Source: an uncultured Collinsella sp. (lineage in GTDB: Bacteria > Actinomycetota > Coriobacteriia > Coriobacteriales > Coriobacteriaceae). Taken from it: DNA of 64,000 nucleotides. The notes beneath the pieces are model-generated. The model had not been told where the DNA came from. It saw nothing but the letters and a program-made list of their open reading frames with translations, and ran no database searches. Position numbers and translations under genes: made by a program. Position 1 is the first letter of the stretch. Each line of letters begins with the position of its first letter. The stretch lies in contig UQLB01000005.1 of assembly GCA_900541725.1 (NCBI GenBank), positions 52,263 through 116,262 on the forward strand. Reading direction: 5' to 3'. Shown one piece after another: positions 1 to 8,568 of this stretch.

Positions 1-538
1 AAATCCCAATAAACTCAATTTTTTCCCTCTGAATACGCTTAAGAAAGGCAGTTTCATAGAAGGAAATAAACGGATTATGCAAGGTATCCGCAAGCGATTT
101 CATTATTTCTGGTGTCGAATAATAATCATAGGGCAGATCTATGGAGTTGAACGTGTATTTAACTCCATATGAGACGTGATTTATGATATAGAGTGCATTT
201 CTAAAAATGTTTTCAGCATATTGTCTTTCTTTTAGATTAAAGTATCTCTTCGATCTGAAAATATCTTTTGCCTCGTCAACATTAAGTGCTGACTTTTGTA
301 TCAACTCGATTGTTAATTGAACATTCGAACTAAACGAATCCTTTGATTCCCGATACCTTTTACAGCACTCTTCGACATGTCTATAAGATAGGAGGTCATC
401 GTAAAATTCCACGTTTAAGTCAACGATGTCAACTTTATATTGTTCAACCTCTTGAAGATATGACTTCAAAACAGGCAAGGCAAGATACGGCCCCACTGGA
501 CTCCATCCTGGGGGAAATACTAAAAGCGTTTTAGGCAT
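1..538 (-). CDS. Cobalamin-binding radical SAM protein, 5' part only (runs off left edge)
   Basis: Reading the minus strand from an ATG at 538 gives an uninterrupted frame of 179 codons to the window edge. The protein opens with MPKTLLVFPPGWSPVG and then LALPVLKSYL, the usual start of a B12-binding Rossmann domain in class B radical SAM enzymes. Near residue 150 it has PFISFYETAFLKRI and then IEFIGI, matching the segment before the strand that normally reads 'VGISV'. The radical SAM CxxxCxxC motif would lie beyond the edge. The gene starts 7 nt after the MFS stop codon, so the two are probably co-transcribed. Base composition is clearly AT-richer than the rest of the window. The family covers methyltransferases and RiPP or natural-product tailoring enzymes; the substrate cannot be told from this part. 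Confidence 0.72.
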   Translation of the reverse strand, partial: MPKTLLVFPPGWSPVGPYLALPVLKSYLQEVEQYKVDIVDLNVEFYDDLLSYRHVEECCKRYRESKDSFSSNVQLTIELIQKSALNVDEAKDIFRSKRYFNLKERQYAENIFRNALYIINHVSYGVKYTFNSIDLPYDYYSTPEIMKSLADTLHNPFISFYETAFLKRIQREKIEFIGI

Positions 539-545
539 ATCAACG

Positions 546-1733
546 TCACATCTTTCGCAAATAATTCAATTGAAACGCAGCTACCATCATAATTGAAAAT
601 ACACCAAGTCCTGTAACGAGAATTGAGAACATCGCGGTGCTCGTGAACAGCGAAACAAGGAGTGTTGAAATAACAACAGCAACCGATTGCAAAGACTCCC
701 TAATTGAAAACAGGCTTATCGATTCAGATTCGTCTCTCGCCAAATCCTGCAGCGATGTTATGAGAAGCACATCTTGAATGGCGTTTCCGGCACCGACGAT
801 AAAAAGGAAAATAAACGATATCCCAGACGCATAACGATAGCCAAACGCCAGATACGCACCGAGCGCAAGATACGTCACAAAACAATATGATTTAACGCAA
901 TCGGAACCACTAATTAAACGACCATATATTGTATTTCCGAACAACAGTCCGATTGTAAGACTACTCTGAAGGAATCCATATTGTATCGATGACGAGTCAA
1001 ATTGCAATTGCGCTATAGCTGGCAAAAGAGAATTCAGAGAGCCGAATGCCACGCCACTAGAAATATCGATTAATAGGAAACCAATTGCCAAGTGCTTCGC
1101 GCTAAGATCACTAAATGCAGTCCTGTTTTTTTCATTTTTGCTTATCCCCTCTTTATCATTAACCTCGATAACCGACGGAACATCTCGCAGCAACCAGAAC
1201 GACGCGGCAAAAGAAAGCGCGTCTAATGCAAGAACAGCCTCCGCCCCAAATTGAGCGACAACAAAACCGCCGGCAACTGGCCCCAGAACCATCATCAAAT
1301 TCTGCAGAAACCCAAACGAATTATTAATTACGTCGCGATTGATACTATTCGTATTGGCTCTTAACAACGAGTAAAAGCAGGGCATTTCAACCGTTCGGCA
1401 AAGCGATACCGCGCACGTAATAGCAAACATACTCCATTTACTATCAACAAAAATATAGCAAACGAATAATCCCGCGCGAATTAAGTCTGCCAATCTCATG
1501 GCCTGCAGTGTCCCGATACCCATCTTCTGAGGCAGCTGCGCGAGCGAAACTGAAAACAGAGAGGGGGCAAATCTGCAGCAGACCATCAAAGCAGTTGCAG
1601 AAACATCGTGAGTTACCTCGTAAATCAGCATTGGCAAAGCAATATTCGCACACCAATTGCCTATTTCGCTTATCCCTCTAGCAATATATAGGACCCGAAC
1701 CGGATGGCTAGCTCTCAATACCGTGAACATCAC
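546..1733 (-). CDS. MFS-type efflux transporter
   Basis: This 395-residue integral membrane protein has about twelve hydrophobic segments, the usual size for the major facilitator superfamily. Its opening, with ARGISEIGNWCANIALPMLIYE, resembles the MFS_3 group that contains enterobactin-exporter and macrolide-efflux-like carriers. GPVAGGFVVAQFGAEAVLALD fits the conserved helix 5 region. It overlaps the end of the preceding DUF2087-like gene by 26 nt, and a GAGG ribosome site precedes the GTG at 1733; an ATG follows at 1730. Its place between a cobalamin radical SAM gene and a small regulatory-type gene suggests export of, or self-protection from, the product of that pathway. The substrate is unknown. 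Confidence 0.8.
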   Translation of the reverse strand: MMFTVLRASHPVRVLYIARGISEIGNWCANIALPMLIYEVTHDVSATALMVCCRFAPSLFSVSLAQLPQKMGIGTLQAMRLADLIRAGLFVCYIFVDSKWSMFAITCAVSLCRTVEMPCFYSLLRANTNSINRDVINNSFGFLQNLMMVLGPVAGGFVVAQFGAEAVLALDALSFAASFWLLRDVPSVIEVNDKEGISKNEKNRTAFSDLSAKHLAIGFLLIDISSGVAFGSLNSLLPAIAQLQFDSSSIQYGFLQSSLTIGLLFGNTIYGRLISGSDCVKSYCFVTYLALGAYLAFGYRYASGISFIFLFIVGAGNAIQDVLLITSLQDLARDESESISLFSIRESLQSVAVVISTLLVSLFTSTAMFSILVTGLGVFSIMMVAAFQLNYLRKM

Positions 1734-1989
1734 GATTAACCTCGTATTTCAGGCCTCGTTCATCCCTTAATAGGAATCCATAATCAACCAAGTACCGCCT
1801 CAACACGGCATAATCAGGATAGAGCTGTGACAGCACACGATTAACCTGAAGCTCCGTATAACTTGTATTTAATTCAAAGAAAGAGACGGCCCATAGCAGC
1901 ATGATTCTTTTATAGCTTTCCTTTTTTGGAATTGAAACCAGCTCGCCATTCTTGAGAAATCGTTTTTTAAAGTCTATTAGCTCATCCAT
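1708..1989 (-). CDS. DUF2087 domain protein
   Basis: This 93-residue soluble protein has the DUF2087 pattern. It contains a 'GELVSIPKKESYKRIMLLW' strand-helix, then SYTELQVNRVLSQLYPDYAVLRRYLVDYGFL and a short 'RDERGLKYEV' end. In the family this forms a small winged-helix-like module, sometimes fused to transcription regulators. The ATG at 1989 follows a good GGAGG site. It is the first visible gene of the AT-rich cluster and overlaps the MFS gene, so the two are translationally coupled. A regulatory role for the cluster is an inference. Confidence 0.72.
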   Translation of the reverse strand: MDELIDFKKRFLKNGELVSIPKKESYKRIMLLWAVSFFELNTSYTELQVNRVLSQLYPDYAVLRRYLVDYGFLLRDERGLKYEVNRDVHGIES

Positions 1990-2004
1990 TCACATCCTCC
2001 ATTT

Positions 2005-2035
2005 CATACGCATCTAATACTAAAAATGCATACGC
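2005..2035 (-). promoter_or_regulatory. Direct CATACGC repeats upstream of the AT-rich cluster
   Basis: Two copies of CATACGC occur at 2005-2011 and 2029-2035, 24 bp apart, just upstream of the DUF2087-like gene. The spacing and position suit an operator, but no regulator is known for it and no clear -35/-10 pair was seen. Confidence 0.25.
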
Positions 2036-2068
2036 TTTAGGTCATCGCATTCGGCTTCTTTATTCGAA

Positions 2069-2350
2069 CTAAACTCGAACTAATCTAAATGATTTGCTCA
2101 AACACTCTTCGAAAGCTCGTTTTTCACTCTGAGTAAAATGCCCTTCCCAGTCAGTCCACGAACAGGAAGGCAACTCACAGCGAGCGGAGTCGAAGCCCTC
2201 TGCCGTCGGTCGTTCAAAATGCACGACAACCTTTTCGATATCCTCATCTGCAATCAGGTCAGAATGAACGACCTCGGTACCGTCTTCGAATGTCATATAC
2301 GGGTACATCACGTAAACCACCTCGCAATCGTAAATCCAGTTTAGCATCAA
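2069..2350 (-). CDS. Small acidic protein of unknown function
   Basis: The frame encodes up to 93 residues. The likely start is the internal ATG near 2308 (MYPYMTFEDGTEVVHS), since the first 14 residues look non-conserved. The core pattern, PYMTFEDGTEVVHSDLI, then VVVHFERPTAEGFDSARCELPS and a C-terminal 'FTQSEKRAFEE', is one I associate with short orphan proteins in gut Firmicutes and Actinobacteria, often in accessory regions. No catalytic motif or membrane segment is visible. It lies at the boundary between the AT-rich cluster and the GC-rich chromosome and is the outermost gene of that block. Confidence 0.6.
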   Translation of the reverse strand: MMLNWIYDCEVVYVMYPYMTFEDGTEVVHSDLIADEDIEKVVVHFERPTAEGFDSARCELPSCSWTDWEGHFTQSEKRAFEECLSKSFRLVRV

Positions 2351-2483
2351 GCTATTGCACCAAAGACAGCAAGCCCCCCTTGATGAGTTGATGGTATCTG
2401 CTAAATGTCACGTACGATTCACATCTGGTGGGTACCCTGATGGCTGAATGAAACGAAGCAGATTTACGCCGGGAGGACCCCGT

Positions 2484-3428
2484 ATGACAACCAAGTACAC
2501 CGACGCGCCGCGCACGCGCGTCATGACGCCGGCATCGCTCAACAACGGCGTGCACGAGAACCATTCCATCGGACAGACCATGGCCATCGCGCCCAAAAAG
2601 GGCCTGTTCGATGACATTTCCATTCCCCAGATCATCGCCGGCGCCGCAGCTGCTGCCACGAGCGTCGCGCTTGCCTCCAAGATCGGTATCGCCGGATCGG
2701 TGATCGGCGCTGCCGTGAGCTCGGTCATCACCGTTGTGTCCTCGCAGGTCTACCGCCACTTTATCTCTGCGAGCGCCGAAGCAATCAAGGGCACGCATGC
2801 CGCTGTCGACTACCCTGCCGGCGCCTACGAGCCCGTTGAGCCCGATGTCGAGGAGCACCTAGGTGGCGCCGCGACCACGCAGGAAATGCGCCAGGTTGCG
2901 GGACGCGCGACCACAGCGCGCGTCGCCCCTAACAGCCTGCGCGCCAAGGCCGCGGCAGAGTGCAGTCAGACGCAAAAGAAGGTCATCGTCTTCTCGATCG
3001 CCATCGCCATTGTCGCGGTCATCGCCTGCGCCGGTGCCATCCTTATCACCACCGCCGGTGAGGGTCTGGGTGAGCGCCCCGAGCCAATCCTTTCGTCGCA
3101 TACGACCGAGCACGACGCGGATAGCTCCGGTCAATCGCAAGGCCAGCAGGACGACCCGCAGGGCACCTCCACATCCACCGACTCGTCCTCGAACACCCCC
3201 GATCAGTCGCAGGACACCGATTCCTCTGTGAACAACAGCGGTACGCAATCCGGCACAACCGACTCAAGCCAAACGACTGACGGCTCTCAACCGAGCACGG
3301 GCGACCAGACGAGCGGCAATACATCGGGCACGGGATCTACCGACAACAGCAGCACTAACAGCTCGGGCGGAACCGCGTCCGGCACGGCATCTGACAGCTC
3401 GAGCCAAGGCACGACGTCGGGCAACTAA
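2484..3428 (+). CDS. Membrane protein with Ser/Thr/Gln-rich C-terminal tail
   Basis: The ATG at 2484 is chosen because GGGAGG lies 7 nt upstream; an earlier in-frame ATG at 2448 lacks a site. The 314-residue product has a polar N-terminus, an Ala/Val-rich hydrophobic stretch around residues 44-80 (IPQIIAGAAAAATSVALASK and following) and a second strong segment near 165-190 (VIVFSIAIAIVAVIACAGA). The tail of about 110 residues is almost only S, T, G, D, N and Q. That tail looks like a disordered, possibly glycosylated extracellular region. No enzymatic domain is recognisable. It is monocistronic and probably surface-exposed. Confidence 0.75.
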   Translation: MTTKYTDAPRTRVMTPASLNNGVHENHSIGQTMAIAPKKGLFDDISIPQIIAGAAAAATSVALASKIGIAGSVIGAAVSSVITVVSSQVYRHFISASAEAIKGTHAAVDYPAGAYEPVEPDVEEHLGGAATTQEMRQVAGRATTARVAPNSLRAKAAAECSQTQKKVIVFSIAIAIVAVIACAGAILITTAGEGLGERPEPILSSHTTEHDADSSGQSQGQQDDPQGTSTSTDSSSNTPDQSQDTDSSVNNSGTQSGTTDSSQTTDGSQPSTGDQTSGNTSGTGSTDNSSTNSSGGTASGTASDSSSQGTTSGN

Positions 3429-3566
3429 GCGCGTTTGCCTCTCATAGATAACCGACCTGCATAACGGGCGCGAACCGGCAACGGTCGCGCCCGTTTGCCT
3501 TGGGCGACGAGATGGCAAGCCCCGTGCGATGGTAAGATGCTTTGGTGTGTAAAGAGGAGATTTGCC

Positions 3567-4874
3567 ATGAGCAAGACAATAGTTAGGCCCACGCTTTCGC
3601 TGGGCAACCACATCTATCTGTATCGCCTGCTGCGCGATGCAATCGGATGCGGCAAGCAAACGTTTATGACGCAGGTCGAGGAGGCACTCGCCGCTGGTGA
3701 CATGGCCGCTTATGACCTGGGCTTCGAGTCCACGCGCGAGCTGCTCGAGGAGCTCGACGACTGCATTAAGCTGACCGTCTTTAAGGGCGGTCGCCTGTAT
3801 GCCACTGTCATCGCCAACGAGGCCTGGGATGCCGCCCTTGCCAAGGGCGAGGACAAGCCCAAGGCAGCCAAGGGAGCCAAGCAGTCCTACAAAAAGAAAA
3901 AACGCGGCGAGAAGGACCTCAAGGCCGTGCGTCCCAAGCACGTTAAGCGTCCCGAGCCCGAGCCCGTGGCCGAAGTCGCTCCGGAGCCCGAGCCCGAGCC
4001 CGAGATCGAAGCCGCTATTGAGGTAACAGCAGAAGCCGAAACCGAAATCACTGCCACGACCGATCCCAAAGTCATATCCGAGCAGGAAGCCACTACGGAG
4101 CTCAACGAGGCTCCCAAGTCGACACCCGAAGAAGCCGCTAGCCAACCTGAGGCGCCTGCGCTCCAAAACAGCGATGTCTTTGGCGACGAGGCCGAGGACG
4201 ATCAGCCCGAAGAGCCCGCAGAACAGGACGCTACCGAGGCGGCATCGGAGCCCGAGGCACCGCAGCCTGCCATCTCACTCACGGTCGTCTATGACCCCGA
4301 GAACGCCAACGCCGGCATCACCACCATGGCGTCCACGCCCATCGAGGCAAAGTCGAGCGTCGAGGACGAGAACGCGACGCAGGTTGAGGTTGAAACTGCA
4401 GCTGCAGACGCGCCCGCCACCGTGGAGCCCGCAGATTCCACGATCAAGCCGGAAGCGACGCCAGAGCCCGCACCCGTCATCAAATCCGTGCCCACCTCTG
4501 CTTGCGAACAAATTCCCGCACCGGCACCGGCTTCGGCACCCGCAGCGGCCCCAGCCCCCGCACCCGCAGCACCGACCATCCCCGAGGACTTCCCCGTCGA
4601 TTTCGCAACCGAGGTCTTCTGCCCCGGCCCGCTTCTGCACCAGTTGTCGACCTATCTCCCCTACGGCGCCGACACGCTCGGCATTGTCGGCGAGTACTAC
4701 TGGATCGCCCGCGAGCGCGGTACCATCGAGGCCGCGCGAAACCGCGCAAGCTTCCCCCTGTGCTACACGCAGGCCGGCGAGCGCCGCGAGGTTACCGTGC
4801 GCATCCGCCGCAACACCACCGGCGGTCTCGGAGCCGCCTGGGGCATCGACAAGGTCGAAGCCCCGGTCGAGTAA
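3567..4874 (+). CDS. LOTUS-like N-domain protein with Pro/Glu/Ala-rich linker
   Basis: The start ATG at 3567 has a GAGGAG site, giving 435 residues. Residues 1-85 (TLSLGNHIYLYRLLRDAIG, then LGFESTRELLEELDDCIKLT and a 'GGRLYATV' strand) look like a small winged-helix or LOTUS/OST-HTH-type fold. Next comes a Lys-rich patch (KKKKRGEKDLK) and about 220 residues dominated by E, P and A. The C-terminal 100 residues, with FPVDFATEVFCPGPLLHQLS, form a folded module. A LOTUS-type domain would suggest RNA binding, but this rests on pattern similarity only. The following hairpin shows it is a single-gene transcript. Confidence 0.7.
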   Translation: MSKTIVRPTLSLGNHIYLYRLLRDAIGCGKQTFMTQVEEALAAGDMAAYDLGFESTRELLEELDDCIKLTVFKGGRLYATVIANEAWDAALAKGEDKPKAAKGAKQSYKKKKRGEKDLKAVRPKHVKRPEPEPVAEVAPEPEPEPEIEAAIEVTAEAETEITATTDPKVISEQEATTELNEAPKSTPEEAASQPEAPALQNSDVFGDEAEDDQPEEPAEQDATEAASEPEAPQPAISLTVVYDPENANAGITTMASTPIEAKSSVEDENATQVEVETAAADAPATVEPADSTIKPEATPEPAPVIKSVPTSACEQIPAPAPASAPAAAPAPAPAAPTIPEDFPVDFATEVFCPGPLLHQLSTYLPYGADTLGIVGEYYWIARERGTIEAARNRASFPLCYTQAGERREVTVRIRRNTTGGLGAAWGIDKVEAPVE

Positions 4875-4878
4875 AAAA

Positions 4879-4914
4879 GGCCTCGGATAGCCAATTGACC
4901 ATCCGAGGCCTTTT
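4879..4914 (+). terminator. Rho-independent terminator
   Basis: The stem GGCCTCGGAT / ATCCGAGGCC with a 12-nt loop is followed by TTTT. It lies 5 nt after the stop codon of the LOTUS-like gene. The AAAAAA before the stem makes it usable on the minus strand too, for the lipoprotein gene, although that gene ends on the far side. Confidence 0.88.
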
Positions 4915-4927
4915 GAATTCAGGCCTT

Positions 4928-5347
4928 TTAGTTGTCATCGGTGCATATAGACACCAGAGAAGCAAGCTCATCCTCAAGTTGCGGAGCAAAGTATCTAAAA
5001 GAAACCTGCGCTCCAGTCGGTATCGACTCAATCATATTCGCAGCATTATCTGAGACTCGGTACGGTGCAGTTTCACCTGTCTTTAAATCCTCTATTGAGC
5101 AGACAGCGTCTTCAGCATCAACCGACCTAAGCACGCCTTTTCCTTGTAACATCACATCGGCATGCCCGCCAGCTATTTCTAATGAACCTGAGTCTGTCGC
5201 AGTCACTTCTCCGGAACCTCCGCGCGATATCTCTTCCTTTGTTGAACAGCCCACCAATGAAGCCATCAGCACCAAAGACAGGGCTAGACGAATCGCCCTA
5301 CTTCGAAAAAGTCGTTCCATAAGTCCACGCATAATAGCTCTGATCAT
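4928..5347 (-). CDS. Small secreted lipoprotein
   Basis: The product has a lipoprotein signal: a basic start (RLFRSRAIR), a hydrophobic core and the lipobox LVGC, then a polar mature part of about 105 residues. MQDYTV-type peptidase motifs are absent. The mature part (VLRSVDAEDAVCSIEDLKTGE) looks like a small beta-rich domain. Candidate starts are 5347, 5329 and 5320; none has a strong ribosome site, and all overlap the 3' end of the upstream peptidase-like gene, so translation is probably coupled to it. Function is unknown; it may anchor or inhibit the exported peptidase-like protein. Confidence 0.72.
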   Translation of the reverse strand: MIRAIMRGLMERLFRSRAIRLALSLVLMASLVGCSTKEEISRGGSGEVTATDSGSLEIAGGHADVMLQGKGVLRSVDAEDAVCSIEDLKTGETAPYRVSDNAANMIESIPTGAQVSFRYFAPQLEDELASLVSICTDDN

Positions 5348-6425
5348 ACTTCAGGAAGGATAAAGATGAATTCCAGCCGTCCGCTATGCCAATCATCTGC
5401 CTTGTCTCTCCAGTTTTCTTACCAGTAAGTGTGGCGTAAGCCTCCGCTGTTACAGAATGGGCTGATCCGTTGTACAAACTCGCATGTAAAACATTCGGTC
5501 TATTAGAGTTAATCTCATTTTGAATGCTCGCGATAGCCGGAGAGGAGACAGTGCGGGCGATAAGAGTACTTCCTCTGCTTGCGCAGTAATTTGTAAACCC
5601 CGTTGCACAGGTTGATATCGGCGTTCCACCCAAAACAACGCCGGGAACAGTCTGTTCTTCATCGGAAAGAGCATGGGTATTGGTGTAACTCCATATCTGC
5701 ATATATTGCGAAGGGTCGCTATATAAATTGGCAATGCCATACAGTTCCGCAACGTTCGAAAAAGCTGTCACCATACAAGCATAGTGGGCGGTAAGCCTCT
5801 TAATCTCGCTTTCATCATATGACATAAACTGAGAAATGGAACGAAATCCAGATACTGTGTAATCCTGCATTTGAGTTGCGTAAATTACAACATCGTTCCA
5901 GCTTGAAGGTTTATTCGATAAAACGACAGGCCGTCCTTCTATGGAAACAGCCGGGATTGTTCTTCCGCAATTTGTTGTTATTGAACCGTCCAAAGATTGC
6001 ACGCCGAATTCGAATGGATTGATCATTACGACTGGGTTATTGAAAGAATAAGACTCGACACCAAGATCTCCTCCCCGATCCATAGGGCTGACTAAGCCGT
6101 CTCCAAAACGATATCCCGTAAGTATTTCATCATCTGAAGCATCTAAAACCAAATAGCCCGCGGCTCTATTGGATGTCACAACCGGAACAATGTAACCAAG
6201 CGGGGACCCATCAACATCTACAAAAGGAATAGGGTCAGAAGGCGTATACGAATAGCCGAGGAGTCCCTTTATATATTTATCGGCAAGCTCTTGCGCAATT
6301 TCAGAAGTAAATTGTATCTGCTCACCATCAATATTGCCCGTCGAAGCAAAAACCTCTTTCGGACGTGCGGCTAAGGCGACAATTGAAGACGCGACAAGTT
6401 GCAGAAAACGACGACGCGAAAGCAT
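5298..6425 (-). CDS. Tat-exported C10/C39-like cysteine peptidase homologue
   Basis: The 375-residue protein starts MLSRRRFLQLVASS, a twin-arginine signal. Residues about 30-110 (EIAQELADKYIKGLLG, then PLGYIVPVVTSNRAAGYLVL) resemble the Spi-type propeptide of streptopain. A papain-fold core follows, with a candidate nucleophile in HYACMVTAFSNVAELYGI and a candidate catalytic His in NGSAHSVTAEAYA. It overlaps the lipoprotein gene downstream. Base composition is AT-richer than its neighbours, suggesting acquisition. It could be a secreted protease or a peptidase-fold toxin; the family assignment is by pattern and moderately sure. Confidence 0.62.
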   Translation of the reverse strand: MLSRRRFLQLVASSIVALAARPKEVFASTGNIDGEQIQFTSEIAQELADKYIKGLLGYSYTPSDPIPFVDVDGSPLGYIVPVVTSNRAAGYLVLDASDDEILTGYRFGDGLVSPMDRGGDLGVESYSFNNPVVMINPFEFGVQSLDGSITTNCGRTIPAVSIEGRPVVLSNKPSSWNDVVIYATQMQDYTVSGFRSISQFMSYDESEIKRLTAHYACMVTAFSNVAELYGIANLYSDPSQYMQIWSYTNTHALSDEEQTVPGVVLGGTPISTCATGFTNYCASRGSTLIARTVSSPAIASIQNEINSNRPNVLHASLYNGSAHSVTAEAYATLTGKKTGETRQMIGIADGWNSSLSFLKYDQSYYAWTYGTTFSK

Positions 6426-6481
6426 ATGTTCTTCTTTCTAGAGAAGCGACTTATAAGGTACTCCTATTCTATAATCTTTTT

Positions 6482-6493
6482 TGTAACGTTACA
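6482..6493. promoter_or_regulatory. Perfect 12-bp palindrome upstream of the Tat peptidase gene
   Basis: TGTAACGTTACA is a perfect palindrome about 60 bp upstream of the peptidase start. On the minus strand it overlaps a weak -35 (TGTAAC) paired with TAGAAT 16 bp later. It is a plausible operator; no regulator is encoded next to it. Confidence 0.35.
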
Positions 6494-6667
6494 GCACTGG
6501 TTATATTTCAATTCGATTTGCTTATGTCCTTGCAACCCAATGCGTCTTTACGTTTTAAACGGAATTAGAAAATCGCTCATAGCAAAAACGGGCTTTAATC
6601 CCAAAGAGATAACTTTGATTATGAATCAAACCAGCAGCCAGGGCATAGCTGCAGTGCAATTGCTACA

Positions 6668-6697
6668 AGAAAGGCCGCCCTTGGTGGCGGCCTTTCT
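6668..6697 (-). terminator. Rho-independent terminator of ettA
   Basis: The hairpin AGAAAGGCCGCC / GGCGGCCTTTCT sits just past the ettA stop codon and reads into T-rich sequence on the minus strand. Confidence 0.85.
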
Positions 6698-6705
6698 ACT
6701 TGCTA

Positions 6706-8385
6706 CTAGTCGCGCGTCAGCTTACGGTGAATACGATGCGGCTGGGCCGCGTCCTCGCCCAGGCGCTCGATGCGGTTGGCCTGATAGGCCTCGAAATTAC
6801 CCTCGAACCAATACCAGTTGCCCGGATTCTCGTCGGTGCCCTCCCACGCCAGAATGTGCGTGGCGACGCGGTCCAGGAACATACGGTCATGGCTAATGAC
6901 CACCGAGCAGCCCGGGAACTCGAGCAGCGCCGCTTCGAGCGAGGACAGCGTCTCGACGTCGAGGTCGTTCGTAGGCTCGTCGAGGAGCAGCAGGTTGCCG
7001 CCCTGCTTGAGCGTGAGCGCCAGGTTCAGACGGTTACGCTCGCCACCGGAAAGTACGCCAGCGCGCTTCTGCTGGTCCTGGCCCTTAAAGCCAAAGCTCG
7101 CCACATAAGCGCGGCTCGGAACCTCGGTCTCGCCGACCATCATGTGGTCCAGGCCGTCCGAGACGACCTCCCATAGGTTCTTATCGGGGTCGATGCCGGA
7201 ACGGTTCTGGTCGACATAGGAGATCTTGACGGTCTCGCCCACCTCAAGCTCGCCCGAAGTCAGCGGCTCCAGACCCACAATCGTCTTGAACAGCGTGGTC
7301 TTACCGACACCGTTGGGGCCGATGACGCCCACGATGCCGTTGCGCGGCAGGGTGAACGAAAGGTCATCGATGAGCACGCGGCCATCGAACTCCTTGTGCA
7401 GATGATGGGCCTCGAGCACCTTGTTGCCCAAACGCGGGCCCACAGGGATGCGGATGTCGGTCCAGTCGAGCTTCTGGCTTGCGCGGGCCTCGGCCTCCAT
7501 CTCCTCGTAGCGAGCCAGACGGGCCTTGTTCTTTGCCTGGCGAGCCTTGGGCGAGCTGCGCACCCACTCGAGCTCGGCCTCCATGCGCTTGGCGAGCTTG
7601 GCGTCACGATTGCCCTGTGCCTCGATACGCGCGGCCTTGGTCTCCAGATACGTGGAGTAGTTGCCCTTGTAGGGATAAAGGTGACCGCGGTCGACCTCGC
7701 AGATCCACTCGGCAACGTTATCCAGGAAGTAGCGATCGTGCGTGACGGCAAGCACCGCGCCCTGGTAGTTGTGCAGGAAGTGCTCGAGCCACAGGATCGA
7801 CTCGGCGTCCAGGTGGTTCGTGGGCTCGTCGAGCAGCAGCAGGTCGGGAGCCTCGAGCAGCAGCTTGCACAGGGCCACGCGACGGCGCTCGCCGCCGGAA
7901 AGCACGTTGACCGGCATGTCGGAATCGGGCAGCTGCAGGGCGTCCATGGCCTGGCCGAGCTTGGAATCGATATCCCAGCCATCGGCGGCATCGATCTCGT
8001 CCTGGAGCTTGCCCATCTCGGCCATGAGGGCATCCATGTCGCAATCCGGGTCGCACATCTCCTCGCCGATCTTGTTGAAGCGATCGACCTTGGCGATCAT
8101 ATCGCCAAACGCCATGCGCACGTTCTCGATGACGGTCTTGTCATCGTCGAGCGGCGGCTCCTGCTGCAGGATGCCCACGGTGTAGCCGGGGGTGAGCCTG
8201 GCATCGCCGTTGGAGACCTCCTCGATGCCGGCCATGATCTTGAGCAGGGTCGACTTGCCCATGCCGTTGGGACCCACGACGCCGATCTTGGCACCGGGGT
8301 AGAAGCTCAGGGTCACGTCGTCAAGGATTACCTTGTCGCCATGGGCCTTGCGAGCCTGATACATCTGGTAGATAAACTCCGCCAT
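6706..8385 (-). CDS. ettA: Energy-dependent translational throttle protein EttA (ABC-F)
   Basis: This 559-residue protein has two ABC ATPase domains and no membrane segments, the ABC-F pattern. Domain 1 has Walker A GPNGMGKST (about residue 39) and signature LSGGERRRVALC; domain 2 has GPNGVGKTT and LSGGERNRLNLALTLKQGG. Both have LLLDEPTNHLD/DLD-type Walker B motifs. The P-site tRNA interaction linker lies between them (KLAKRMEAELEWVRSSPKARQ). EttA binds the ribosomal E site and gates early elongation according to the ATP/ADP ratio. It is monocistronic, with its own terminator. The match in length and motifs to EttA is close. Confidence 0.95.
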   Translation of the reverse strand: MAEFIYQMYQARKAHGDKVILDDVTLSFYPGAKIGVVGPNGMGKSTLLKIMAGIEEVSNGDARLTPGYTVGILQQEPPLDDDKTVIENVRMAFGDMIAKVDRFNKIGEEMCDPDCDMDALMAEMGKLQDEIDAADGWDIDSKLGQAMDALQLPDSDMPVNVLSGGERRRVALCKLLLEAPDLLLLDEPTNHLDAESILWLEHFLHNYQGAVLAVTHDRYFLDNVAEWICEVDRGHLYPYKGNYSTYLETKAARIEAQGNRDAKLAKRMEAELEWVRSSPKARQAKNKARLARYEEMEAEARASQKLDWTDIRIPVGPRLGNKVLEAHHLHKEFDGRVLIDDLSFTLPRNGIVGVIGPNGVGKTTLFKTIVGLEPLTSGELEVGETVKISYVDQNRSGIDPDKNLWEVVSDGLDHMMVGETEVPSRAYVASFGFKGQDQQKRAGVLSGGERNRLNLALTLKQGGNLLLLDEPTNDLDVETLSSLEAALLEFPGCSVVISHDRMFLDRVATHILAWEGTDENPGNWYWFEGNFEAYQANRIERLGEDAAQPHRIHRKLTRD

Positions 8386-8476
8386 ATGTCTGTTCTATCC
8401 TTTCTACCTGCTGTTTCCCTATTCTTGATTCGCTTTAGTGGAAACGAAATGAGGAAACCAGCTCTGAAACTTAACG

Positions 8477-8504
8477 AAAAAGGGGCATGGTTGCCCACGC
8501 CCCT
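8477..8504 (-). terminator. Rho-independent terminator of sdpI
   Basis: On the minus strand AGGGGC / GCCCCT closes a 12-nt loop and is followed by a T run. It lies about 65 bp after the sdpI stop. Confidence 0.8.
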
Positions 8505-8568
8505 AATACTACCTGGGAAAAGTCCCCCGGAACATACTATGAACTGCGTACGCTAGTTTTCCGCAACC

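Noticed and set aside
7396..8556. Plus-strand frame over ettA and its upstream region
   Set aside because: Antisense shadow of ettA; the signature ABC motifs are all on the minus strand.
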